The notes beneath the pieces were generated by a model. The model saw nothing but the letters and a program-made list of their open reading frames with translations. It searched no databases and had not been told where the DNA came from. Shown here piece after piece: positions 31,255 through 40,407 of a DNA stretch of 58,798 nt. Origin of the DNA: Mastigamoeba balamuthi (lineage: Eukaryota; Evosea; Mastigamoebida; Mastigamoebidae); assembly GCA_902651635.1 (NCBI GenBank), contig CACRSC010000034.1, positions 250,769-309,566 of the forward strand, in the 5' to 3' direction. Each line of letters begins with the position of its first letter. Positions within the stretch are counted from its first letter, which is position 1. The position numbers were made by a program, and so were the translations under genes.

Positions 31255-32936
31255 CTCCGAGTATGAGAAAGTTCTGCTGATCGTTTCTGCCAAAGTCCCC
31301 AACGGCAGCCCGTGCGGGTATCAGCCGAGTGTCGCCATCCAGGGCTCTGTGGTGCAGCTCCCACGAGGCCTCGCACGGCAGCCCAAGCGTGGCTGTGGCT
31401 GTGTGCGAGAGAAGAGGAGCACCAGTTGTCGGACTGCTGTAGGGCGAATAGGGAAGTGCTCTTTTTTTCCGGGTCCTCTCCTGGCAGCTTCCTGCCTGAA
31501 TGGCACTAACGCTCCTGCAGGTACACACCGCGGTGCGGACTGGCGACGCCCCTCCCATGCACGCACTGCTCCGCTGTGCTCTCTGCCCTCCGCTGCACCG
31601 CAGGACGGCCGTCATTCAGGGCATTTGTCCGGACGTGTGCAGTCGAGGCATCTGAACACCAACCGCCACGCGTCACACGATGTCGATCCTCTGGGGGCTC
31701 AAACTGGGGGGTTCACTCATTCAGTGACTATCCACTGTTTGTGCAGTTCTACGCAGCGGTCCGGGCCCCCGGTGGCATCAGCAACAGGGAACGGCGGGCA
31801 CACGCGAGACCGTGTATGAGCAGAATCCAATGCCGTCAAGTCAAAGGGGAGTAAGACAGGGGAGGTACCAAAGGCATCTTCTCTCCTTCGGCGTTGTCCT
31901 CTGAATCATTACCAGTCTACACGGTACAGACAGGAAGAGCGCGAGAGCGTGCAGACCCTGTGTTCACTGGGACACCGAGGCACTGCCGAGCAGGGCCTGC
32001 TCGTGAGAACGGAAATGTAGGGGTCTGTGCATTATTTCATCTCAGAGCAGGTCGGTCATCGAATGTGCGCCTCTCCCGAGTGGGCGCACCGCTGATCCTC
32101 TGGCCGCATGTGGCACTCGCAAGAGGTTGATCAGCGTGTGAGGAGTGCCGGACCCCGCTGGCGGTACTCACCCGAGTGCCACTTTTCGAGCGGTTTCTAA
32201 TGCGGAAAACCCCGCACCGAGGTGCGGACGGGGAAAACGCAGCCGCCATAAAGGATAATTGCCTCCCCCCACCCCTCCGAGTGCCGTGGAGGCGTTGTGG
32301 GTGTATCTGTGTACGCAGGGAATTATCCTTGCTGTGAAGAAATGAATGAGGGGCTTGCTCATATTCCTTGCCGTGAAGAACGAGGGGCTTGCTCGAGAAG
32401 ACCATTGTGAGACGAGGCGCAACGGGAGGCTCGACAGTACTCAGAGCTCGTTGGCAGTGGGCCCCGAGTATAGACAATTTTCGCAACGTGGAGATTCTAC
32501 GATGTCAGCTGGCTTGGCTGTATGTGCCCCTTTGAAATGGGGCTTAAGCAACAAGATGGCAACGCCCTCGCCCGTGTGCACACAATTGTGCGGATGCAGA
32601 CCCAATGGCTCGGAAAAATCTCTTTTTTTCATTTTTCAGGAGATAAATATCAAGATGACATGTACCTACGTAACATCCGTCATCAGAGGGTAGGTAGGAA
32701 ATTATCTTAGAGCCTCAGAGTGGCCTCACCCCGAACTGAGTTCACTCAGGGCCTACCCGTGTAGGGAGGAGAGCTTGCAGCCGTGCACACAAATTCTGCT
32801 CAAGCCGCTCTGTTGCAACGGCTGACATGGCTGCGTGGGACCAGAAAGGAAGGGTGTGTCTATTTGCGATTGCTTTTCTTTTCGTTTTGCTCAGCATCCG
32901 CTGCGCAATTGAATTGGGCCTCAGCGCTCGCCCGCT
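31255..32936. other. Intergenic, no gene supported
   Basis: About 1.7 kb. Contains one copy of the dispersed palindrome (32210-32236) and no reading frame with family motifs. ORFs at 31202-31854 on both strands have no recognisable feature. Confidence 0.55.
32210..32236. repeat. Dispersed palindromic element, copy 2
   Basis: CCCCGCACCGAGGTGCGGAC then GGGGAAAA. The wider context (CCCGAGT, CGGTTTC, GGAAAAC before it; ACGCA after it) is shared with the copy at 34206-34233. Confidence 0.6.
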
Positions 32937-33891
32937 CTACGCGGTGGCGGCGGGAACCTCGAGGTTGAGCACGTAGACGCCCTCGGTCTGGCTGCCGAAC
33001 CTGACGTGGTTGACGCGGACCTGCGACGACTGCTCCGCGCGGAAGAAGAACACGTAGGTCTGGGGGCAGCCCTCGAGCGCGGGCTCCCTGCACGGCAGCA
33101 CCACGCTGGCAGCCGCAGGCGTCGCCGCGTCGACGGCCCACTCGTAGCCGGTGCTCGCGGGCGCCGCCTGCAGGCGCACCTCGACGAGGGCGTTGCGCTC
33201 GACGGCCAGCGTGCGCCCGTTGGACTCGCGGCCCACGAAGGCGCCGCTGCAGACGGGCGCCTGCAGCGTGGGGTCGACCTGCACGCTCAGGGCGAACGCG
33301 TCGTAGCGCTCGTGGTCGCCGAAGGGCCGCCTGCCGACGACGTTGATGGTACCCGCGGCAGCGGCCTCGTAGAAGAACGCGTGCGTGCTGGCGCAGCCGC
33401 GGCAGGGGCGGACAGCGGGCGGGGCGATCGTCGCGTTGCCCACCAGACGGACGCCCGCACTGCTACGCGAGACCAGCTCGTAGCCCGTGCTCCCCGCGTT
33501 GTCCAGGACGCGCGCCTGTGCCAGCGACGGCGTGCCGTCAGCGGGGGAGGACAGAGAGAGGCAGAGAGCGGAGGTGGGTCACCTCGATGAGCTGATGAGG
33601 AGTGGCGACGGTGTGCCTGACGCACGTGCTGAGGTCGTCGGAGGGTGAGGCGGTCCAGACGCCGCAGCCGCTGCCCACCTCGAGCGAGCACAGCAGCGCA
33701 CGCGACGCCACGGCCTGTCGAGGAGGGGAGCATCCAGCAGCGACGCGGGTTTCAGAATTGAGTTGTTGCGAGTTGCTGGGGCAACAGAACAAACACAGCA
33801 CAACAAAGAGCACAGCAACACAACAACGCAGAACAGCAGCGGAGACACGTACGAGAAGGCCGAGCAGAACAACCAGAGCCACACGAGCCAT
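32937..33891 (-). CDS. Secreted two-domain chagasin-like inhibitor I (I42)
   Basis: Exon 1 MARVALVVLLGLL (start 33891, donor GTACGTGT). Exon 2 AVASRALLCSLEVGSGCGVW to PHQLIE with donor GTGACC. Exon 3 ARVLDNAGSTGYELVSRSS to 32937. Domain 1: CRGCASTHAFFYEAAAAGT and VVGRRPFGDHERYDAF (GCAST replaces GCPST). Domain 2: RTLAVERNALVEVRLQAAP, STGYEWAVDAATP, GCPQTYVFFFRAEQSSQVRV. All loops are intact. A CATAAATTAAG box lies about 50 nt upstream of the ATG. Confidence 0.9.
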
Positions 33892-33986
33892 TTTGCCTTG
33901 TATGCACGCCGGTGTCGTCTAGCACAGGAGAGCAAACTTAATTTATGAGTGACTCTACCCCGCCGGGGAAGAGGACACACCCGGTC

Positions 33987-34016
33987 TGACGTCAATGGTA
34001 CCGCGTCTGGCGTCAT
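33987..34016 (-). promoter_or_regulatory. CRE-like module of copy I
   Basis: Perfect TGACGTCA at 33987-33994 (minus strand context ATTGACGTCAGACC), with a weaker ATGACGCC at about 34009-34016 in the distal position; 96 bp upstream of the ATG. Confidence 0.55.
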
Positions 34017-34887
34017 ATGCCTGGCGAAAGGACTCTGTTTGCGTTTCACCCGAATTCGAAATGCGCCCGTGCGCCCCGCCGAGCCCTGGCCGCAGGCACC
34101 GGCCACAGCGCAGCGCTGGCCAACGCGCGGGGGTGGGCTGAGGGCCGCTGGCGTGCTCGCCCGAGTCGGTTGGCCAGTTTTCAATCGGTTTCGACAAGAG
34201 GAAACCCCCGCACCGGGCTGCGGACCCGGAAAACGCAAAGGCCGTATGGAACGCACTCTCCCCCCATGTGGGGCCGAAGCGCTCTCAGGAAATGCCCCTG
34301 CATTTCCCGGGCGGGTTCTGGCTTCCCTGTGGCGCCGGACCACAGCGGCACGTCTGACAGACGGCTGGCATTGGTCTTGACAAGACTCGGTGGCGGGACT
34401 CTCAACGTCATTTTCGCCCTCGGCCCACATTTACGCCGAGTGCACCCCCCACCCACATATCCAACGCCTCCCGATGACGTGTTGGTGACTGGCGCACCAT
34501 GCAGAAGGCAGGGGCACACCTCAGGTCCTCATGTGGACCAGCTGGGCCGCTTTCGATTGAAGGGTCGACTTGAACTGCTTCCTCATCACTCAGAAACAGA
34601 GGTCCAGAGAGGTCCGCCTGTGAGTTGAACACAAGGGGAAGAAGTGACTTCTGCTGACCCGGACAGGTCACTCCGACTGGGCAAACTACTGAACTGTTGT
34701 TTTATAGGGTTTTCTTGCTTTCTGCTGTACACAGGGGTGTGGCGGCCTAAGCGCCACGAAGCGAAGTGCAAAGTAATGTCGTCAGCCAGTGCACTGATGA
34801 CACTGTTGGACCGTCCAGCAGCAGCCCCGCTTCTCGCGTAGACCCCACGGGGGCGCTGCTGCCCCGAGACAGCGAGGGGACGGCCCC
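34017..34887. other. Intergenic, no gene supported
   Basis: About 870 bp between copies I and J. Holds the third palindromic element at 34206-34233. Confidence 0.6.
34206..34233. repeat. Dispersed palindromic element, copy 3
   Basis: CCCCGCACCGGGCTGCGGAC then CCGGAAAAC. Flanks resemble copy 2 (CCCGAGTCGG, CAATCGGTTTC before; GCAAAGGCC after). Confidence 0.6.
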
Positions 34888-35806
34888 TCAGGCGGTGGCG
34901 GTGGCGTTTGCGGGCTGCGACTCGTCGGCCGGGAAGCGGAGGTTGAGGACGAAGGTCCTGCGGATGACGCTGCCGAACTTGACCTTGTTGACGCGCACCT
35001 GCCCCTCGTGCGTCGCCCGGAAGAAGAACACGTACGTGTGCTGGCAGCCGTACCTGTTGTGCTCGGCCCACCTGCACGGCAGCTCGGCCTGGGCTGCCGC
35101 CGGCGTCGCGGGGTCGGCGACCCACTCGTAGCCGGTGCTCGGGAGCGACGCCAGCAGGCGGACCTCGACGAGGGCGTTGCGCTCGACGGTCAGCGTGCGG
35201 CCGTCCGACTCGTAGCCCACGAACCCCCCGGCGCAGGCAACGGGGGCCGCGGCCGGGAGGACCTCGACGCCGAGGGCGAAGGCGTCGTAGTGCTCGGGAG
35301 TGCCGAAGGGCCGCCTGCCGACGACGCTGAGCATGCCCGTCCGCAGGGGCTCGAAGAACAGCACGCGCGTGCTGGCGCAGCCCAGGCAGGCGTGCGCCCG
35401 CAGCGGGGGGATGGTCGCGTTGCCCAGCACGCGCATGGCCGCGCTGCGCCTCGCCACGAGGTCGTAGCCGGTGCTGTCCGAGAGGTCTGGCACGCGGGCC
35501 TATTTCGGGGAGCAGTGAGGTCACTGGGAACCCGGGGAGCGCAGTCAGGGAACCCTGTGGGGTGGGGGTGGGCACCTCGAGGAACTGCGACGCGTGGACG
35601 ACGGTGTGCAGGCGGCATTCGTCGCCCTCGGGCTGACTGGGCTCCCACATGTTGCAGCCCTCGCCGATCTCGTTGGCGCAGACGAGGCCCCTCGCTTCCG
35701 TCTGTTCACGCACGGTGGTCAGAGGAGCAAAGCGTGGCAGTGGGGTACGCACGGCGAGGAGGAGCACGAGGGCGGCGAGCAGCGGGCACTGGGGCAGACG
35801 GGCCAT
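34888..35806 (-). CDS. Secreted two-domain chagasin-like inhibitor J (I42)
   Basis: Exon 1 starts at 35806 and is longer than in the others (18 codons, MARLPQCPLLAALVLLLA, donor GTGCGT). Exon 2 TEARGLVCANEIGEGCNMW to ASQFLE with donor GTGCCC. Exon 3 ARVPDLSDSTGYDLVARRS to 34888. Domain 1: CLGCASTRVLFFEPLRTGML, VVGRRPFGTPEHYDAF. Domain 2: RTLTVERNALVEVRLLASLP, STGYEWVADPATP, GCQHTYVFFFRATHEGQVRV. It is the most divergent intact member, at the end of the array, with a Ser/Ala-rich C-terminal extension (ANATATA). A single CRE-like GTGACGTG lies 117 bp upstream. Confidence 0.9.
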
Positions 35807-35922
35807 TATAAGGAGCGAGCGAGACGGCAGCTGAGATGCAAAATGCACTTAATGCTTGCGAGCAAAAGGAAGTTAGTGGCAAAATGACCGCACGGATTGC
35901 TCAAACTGGGGCTGCCGGCTCT

Positions 35923-35930
35923 CACGTCAC
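35923..35930 (-). promoter_or_regulatory. CRE-like site of copy J
   Basis: CACGTCAC on the plus strand (GTGACGTG on the gene strand). Only one site is seen here, unlike the bipartite modules elsewhere. Confidence 0.4.
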
Positions 35931-36434
35931 GCCATGCGAAATATCCCAGGGCGTGAGGAAAAGCGGGGGAACCGCTGCCCGGGGTTTTTTTCCCCCGGTG
36001 GCTCAGGGAAACCCGCAGAAACCCGCGGGGATCGCTCTGCTACTGCCGGAACGAGGGCCAGATGGAGCCACGGCGTCCCAGCAGGAGCGCCCTGCCCGAT
36101 CCGTGCCGTCAGAGGGTGCGCACGGGAATACACCGGACGATCTCCGCACGGAAGCTGCGGACTTGGAAATGCAATGCAGAGGAAATTAGCCCCTCGTGGA
36201 GCTGCGCGGTCTGTTCCTCGGCTGGGATAAAAGCCAGTACCACGTCACGCACGCCACCATGCCGTGGAGGGCTCCCCGGGACAAGGGCCCACTGGGCCCC
36301 CCTGGCAACGGGGGCCCCCAAGGAGGCGGGGAGTGTGAGAGGAAATAGCGCGAGCGCCTGTTGGCGTCTATTTTTGGCCCTCTGGGAGCGCTGGGGAGGG
36401 CCGAGGGCAGCGGGGGCCCCAGCCGCAGGGGCGC
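35931..36434. other. Intergenic, no gene supported
   Basis: Spacer between inhibitor J's promoter and the 3' end of the RING-NHL gene. Confidence 0.6.
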
Positions 36435-39400
36435 TCAGCTCTGCAGCGCCACCCTGCTCACGCGGTGCGCGCTCTGCTCGACGACGTAGAGCGTGCCGCC
36501 CGCGGCCTCTGCGGCAGCCCCTGGGGCGACGAGCAGCAGCCCCGTGGGCCCCGACAGCTTCGGCGACAGCGTCAGCGTGCCCACGACGCCTGCAGGTGGG
36601 TGCGCAGGGGGCAGGGCGGCTGTGGGCAGCGTGCCAGGCGAGGGCAGGGGGCAGGGGGCACGGGGGGGACGCACCTTGGGGCGTGATCCTGCGGACCTCG
36701 CCCTTCTCGCTGTCGGCGACGTAGAGCGTCCCGCTGGCGTCGGCACACGCGGCGTACGGCGACCCGAACAGCGCTGCGCTGCGGGCTGCGGGGCCCTCGG
36801 TGCCCTTGCCCGCCAGCACCCGCATCTCCCCTGCGCGTGGCGCGCCCGGTGGTGAGCAGAGCGGGGCGCCGTCGGGGTGTCGTCGTGGCAGTCGCCCACG
36901 TCATCGTAATTCCCAGAATTACAAGAAATGCCTGCGCCCTGTTCTCCCCCTGTGCCCCACTGGCGGCCAAGCGAGGAGGGGCAACGCGGGCGCGGGGCAC
37001 TGGCGGACCTTCAGGGGTGATGGCGCAGACCCTGTGCTTGGCGCACTCGCACACGACGATGCTGCTGGTGACAGGGTCCACCATGATCCCCGTCGCCCTG
37101 AACTTGCTCTGCCCCATCCCACCGTTGCCCCGCATAACCGTCAGAGTCGACGCTCTCGGGCGACACAGACGACGGGCAGCGGGCACCAGAGGGAGAGGGG
37201 AGAGAGAGGGCACCTTGGGGACGCCCGCCACGCAGACGGTCTCGACGGCGGGGCCGTGGGGGCCGTGGGAGACGCGGCGCACGGGGCCGCTGCGCTCGCC
37301 GACGAGCAGGTCGCCGCTGCGGGGGCACACGCACAGCGCCCACGGCGTCTTGAACGCGCACTGCAGCGCTGGGCCGTCGACCGACGCCTTGACCCCGCTC
37401 CCGCACAGCGTCGTCAGCTGCCCTGCGCGCGCAGCTGCTGCTGAGCGCGGGGAGGCAGCGGAGGCAGCGGAGGCAGCGCACCGTCGGGCGAGAGGGCGCG
37501 GATGCGGTTGTTGCACGAGTCGGCAATGTACAGGCAGCCGCTCTTGCGGTCGTACGCGAGCCCCGCGGGGCCCGACAGCTTCGCGGCGACCGCCGCCACG
37601 CGGTCGACGAACCCCATCTGCCCCGGCATCCCTGCCACCGTCTTTGTCGTCCCTGCACTTACCGCATGAGAAGGGCCCTCCAACAGTGCTCTTGTCGTCG
37701 TGTTGAGTTGCCCGCGCGCGAGACTGTGTGCTGTCTGGGGGGCGAGCGTGTGCGCTGCCACAACGGGGGGTGCAGCGCGTTGCTCTGTTGTGCTGTGGTG
37801 CCCTCAGTTTCCGTCGACGAGCTGCTGCAGCGCCGCTGTGTGGCTGCCGCCCGAGACGGCGGCGACAGAGATGGCCCGTGTGCGCACCGTCTGGAAGGAC
37901 CTTGCGGATGACGTGGTTGCCGTGGTCGCTGACAAAGAGGCCACCGTCGGTGGGGTCCTGCGCGAGGTACAGCGGTCCGCGGAACTGCGACAGCGCCCCG
38001 GGCCCGTCCTTGTGCCCGTACGACCCGTTGCCCGACACCGCGACCAGCGGCACTGCGCACACAGCACCACGTCAGCAACGCCGGGCTGCCCTGAGGGCGC
38101 AGCGGGGCAGGCAGCTCACTCGGAGGCGTCGGGGCGACGAGCGACGACGTCGCCGGCAGTGGGCCCTCTCCGGCGACAACGCGGCCCAGCGAGGAGATCG
38201 ACGCGCAGAGGGCGTCGAGGGTGGGGCCCCCGAGGCCCTCGGCGTCGACCCGCCCGCTCGCGGCCAGCGGCTCCGCGTCGACGACGTGCGCGCGCTGCGT
38301 GGCGGCGGCCAGGCGCTGCAGGACGCCGCCCAGCAGCTCCGCGTCGTCCTTGTCCTCGGCGGCCCTCGTGCCCGCAGCCCCGGCGACCGTGGCCTCGGCG
38401 CCCGCGAGGGCCACGCGGTCTGCGTCGGGCGCAGAGACACTCGTGAGCTGCTGGCTTAGGCTTCAGTGTGAGGGTCCTGCAGGACCGACAGGCATGCCCT
38501 GCACGCCCCAGCCAGGTAGGGCACAGGGCGCTGCCATCTGGAAAAACAAGCAGTTCCCTCGAAGGCAGGCCGTTCCGCTTTCGTGTCAACTGGCAGCCGG
38601 GGGCTAATGCAATCGGGAACGGCAATTTTCCTACACTGGGTGTGCGGCTGTCTCGCAGACCGCTCGCTCGGCAGGCAGAGGGGAGGAGGAGCAAAGCCCC
38701 ACCTCCTCGCAGCAGCAGAGAGCAAGCGCCGCCGCCGCAGCGGGAAGCTCCAAGGGCACCAGGAAGCACGACTGCAGCGCCAAGACCAAGCGGCAGGCCC
38801 TGCGCCACCCCCAGGGGGGAGGGACGAGCGGGGTGCGAGGGGAGGAGAGGCAGCAGGCACCTCGCTGGGAGCGGAGCGCGGCGAGGGCGAGGGCGTAGGC
38901 GGCGTCGATCTCAGCGACGAGGGCCTCGCAGCGCGCGGCCGCCGCCTCCCTGACGCGCCCCAGCGCCGCCCTGGCCGCCTCGCGCGCGGCCCCCGCCGAC
39001 GCCGCCAGCCGCTGCCCCTCGGCCTCGACCTCTGCGACCCTCCGCGCCGCCTCCGCCGCCGCGCGTGCCGCCGCCGGCGCCGCTGCCAGCGCGTGGGCCG
39101 CCGCGTCGCCCGCGGCAGCAGCGCGCAGGGCGAGGGCGTCGCGGTGGTCCGCGTGGCGGCCGTAGTCGCGGCAGAGGTCGCAGAGCAGCGCCGCGCAGCG
39201 CGGGCAGTAGAGGTCCGCGGGCCGCTGCGGGTGCGCGGGGCAGCGCGGGGCCGGCGGCGGGCGGCGGGCGAGCGGCACGCGCGCGTGCGTCGACGAGAGG
39301 CGCGTCGCGTGCGAGGCCGCGTCGCAGGCCGCGCACAGGGATGCCCCCAGCGCCGCCTGGCCGTCGGAGACGACGCTGCACGACGCGCACCAGACGGTCG

Positions 39401-39786
39401 CCTCGCAGGCCTCGCAGTTGGCGCACTGGCGTGGGAGAGAGAGGGGGTGCGAGAAGATACGCGAATCAGTTCCAGATTCTGGATATTCGCAGGGGAAGAT
39501 TTTTATTCCCAGATTCTGTTTCCCCGCGTACTGTACGGCGGCTGGGGGAGGCTGGGGAGCGGGAGCGCTCGGCTTCGATCTGGAGGGCGAGCAGGTAGTT
39601 CTTGCGGTAGCCGAGGGCGGGCTCGCGGGAGTCCTGCGAGCAGGCGGCGCAGCGCAGCTCGGGGCCCGAGTGCGCGCACGACGCGCAGACGCTGTGGCCG
39701 CAGCACAGCAGCAGCGGGTAGCGCTCCTCGGCCGCGGGGTCGAGGGTCTGCGCGCACAGCGAGCAGCAGCGCTCAGCAGAGGCCAT
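36435..39786 (-). CDS. RING / B-box / coiled-coil / NHL-repeat protein (TRIM-NHL-like)
   Basis: Predicted E3 ubiquitin ligase or scaffold. The start at 39786 gives MASAERCCSLCAQTLDPA and a RING finger (CSLC, CCGHSVCASC, LRCAAC). A second exon gives a B-box 1-like array (CANCEACEATVWCASC, SLCAACDAASHATRLSSTH) and a B-box 2 (CPAHPQRPADLYCPRC, LLCDLCRDYGRHADH), then an Ala/Glu/Arg-rich coiled coil (to about 38860). After a linker, six NHL-type blades follow in separate exons: GGLFVSDHGNHVIRKVLPDG; GCLYIADSCNNRIRALSPDG; GDLLVGERSGPVRRVSHG; SSIVVCECAKHRVCAITPEG; GTLYVADSEKGEVRRITPQG; GTLYVVEQSAHRVSRVALQS, ending at the stop at 36435. This is the order of the metazoan TRIM-NHL family. Exact intron borders were not all resolved. 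It is divergent from the threonine aldolase gene, with the tRNA between them. Confidence 0.85.
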
Positions 39787-39895
39787 GATGAAATGCGCGC
39801 CCGAGATCACTGGAAGATACCGCCCCAACAGGTACGTGAGACCCGTCGGCAACTCCGCACATGCCGCGACCGGCGGAACGATGTATTTTGTTAAT

Positions 39896-39966
39896 GGCTC
39901 TTTAGTTTAGTGGTAAAATACCTGTTTCGGGTACAGGTGGCCCCGGTTCGATTCCGGGAAGAGCCC
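39896..39966 (+). tRNA. tRNA-Pro(CGG)
   Basis: Acceptor stem GGCTCTT pairs with AAGAGCC, and the discriminator is C. The D-arm is GTTT/AAAT with an AGTGGTA loop. The anticodon stem CCTGT/ACAGG encloses loop TTCGGGT, giving anticodon CGG. The T-arm is CCCGG/CCGGG with TTCGATT. No intron. It is 110 bp upstream of the RING-NHL gene, on the opposite strand. Confidence 0.95.
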
Positions 39967-40077
39967 AAATATTTTGCAGGGGGTCCGGTTTTGAGACCTN
40001 TACCGCCCAACAGGTGCGTGAGACCCGTCGGCAGCTCCGCACATGCCGCGACCGGCGGGCTGATGTATTTTGTTAAT

Positions 40078-40148
40078 GGCTCTTTAGTTTAGTGGTAAAA
40101 TACCTGTTTCGGGTACAGGTGGCCCCGGTTCGATTCCGGGAAGAGCCC
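40078..40148 (+). tRNA. tRNA-Pro(CGG), duplicate across the N at 40000
   Basis: Identical in sequence to 39896-39966. It lies in the second unit of the 182-bp repeat, so it is probably the same gene shown twice by the assembly and not a true tandem pair. Confidence 0.75.
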
Positions 40149-40407
40149 AAATATTTTGCAGGGGGTCCGGTTTTGAGACCTGCTCAAAACTGTTGTTCTC
40201 AGGTTATTCCCGTATTCCCGTCCGCTTCCGGGATATCTGGTCTGCATCCGCAAGTGCGCTGTCTTCTCCAGAGATGCCGCCACCGACGGGCCCTTTCAGT
40301 AAGTTTTTAGTTGTCACTCCACTCGGGGGCACAATCTCTGTGCAGGCAGCGGGAGCGATCTGCAGCAGCAAAGACAGCGCGACAGACACAGACAGAGCGA
40401 GCACACG

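Larger units (their letters stand above)
39818..40181 (+). repeat. About 182-bp direct repeat around a single N at 40000, including the tRNA
   Basis: 39818-39999 and 40001-40181 match with only a few differences (one C in the TACCGCCC run and a few substitutions). The junction is a single N. As at 11016 and 52675, this looks like overlapping contig ends joined without merging. Confidence 0.85.

Noticed and set aside
36435-39786. CRISPR-like or other prokaryotic repeat arrays
   Set aside because: The periodic signals here are NHL blades in separate exons. No regularly spaced identical DNA repeats with spacers occur anywhere in the window.
40078-40148. Second tRNA-Pro as evidence for a tRNA tandem array
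   Set aside because: It is part of an exact repeat around a single N, the same artefact signature seen at 11016 and 52675.
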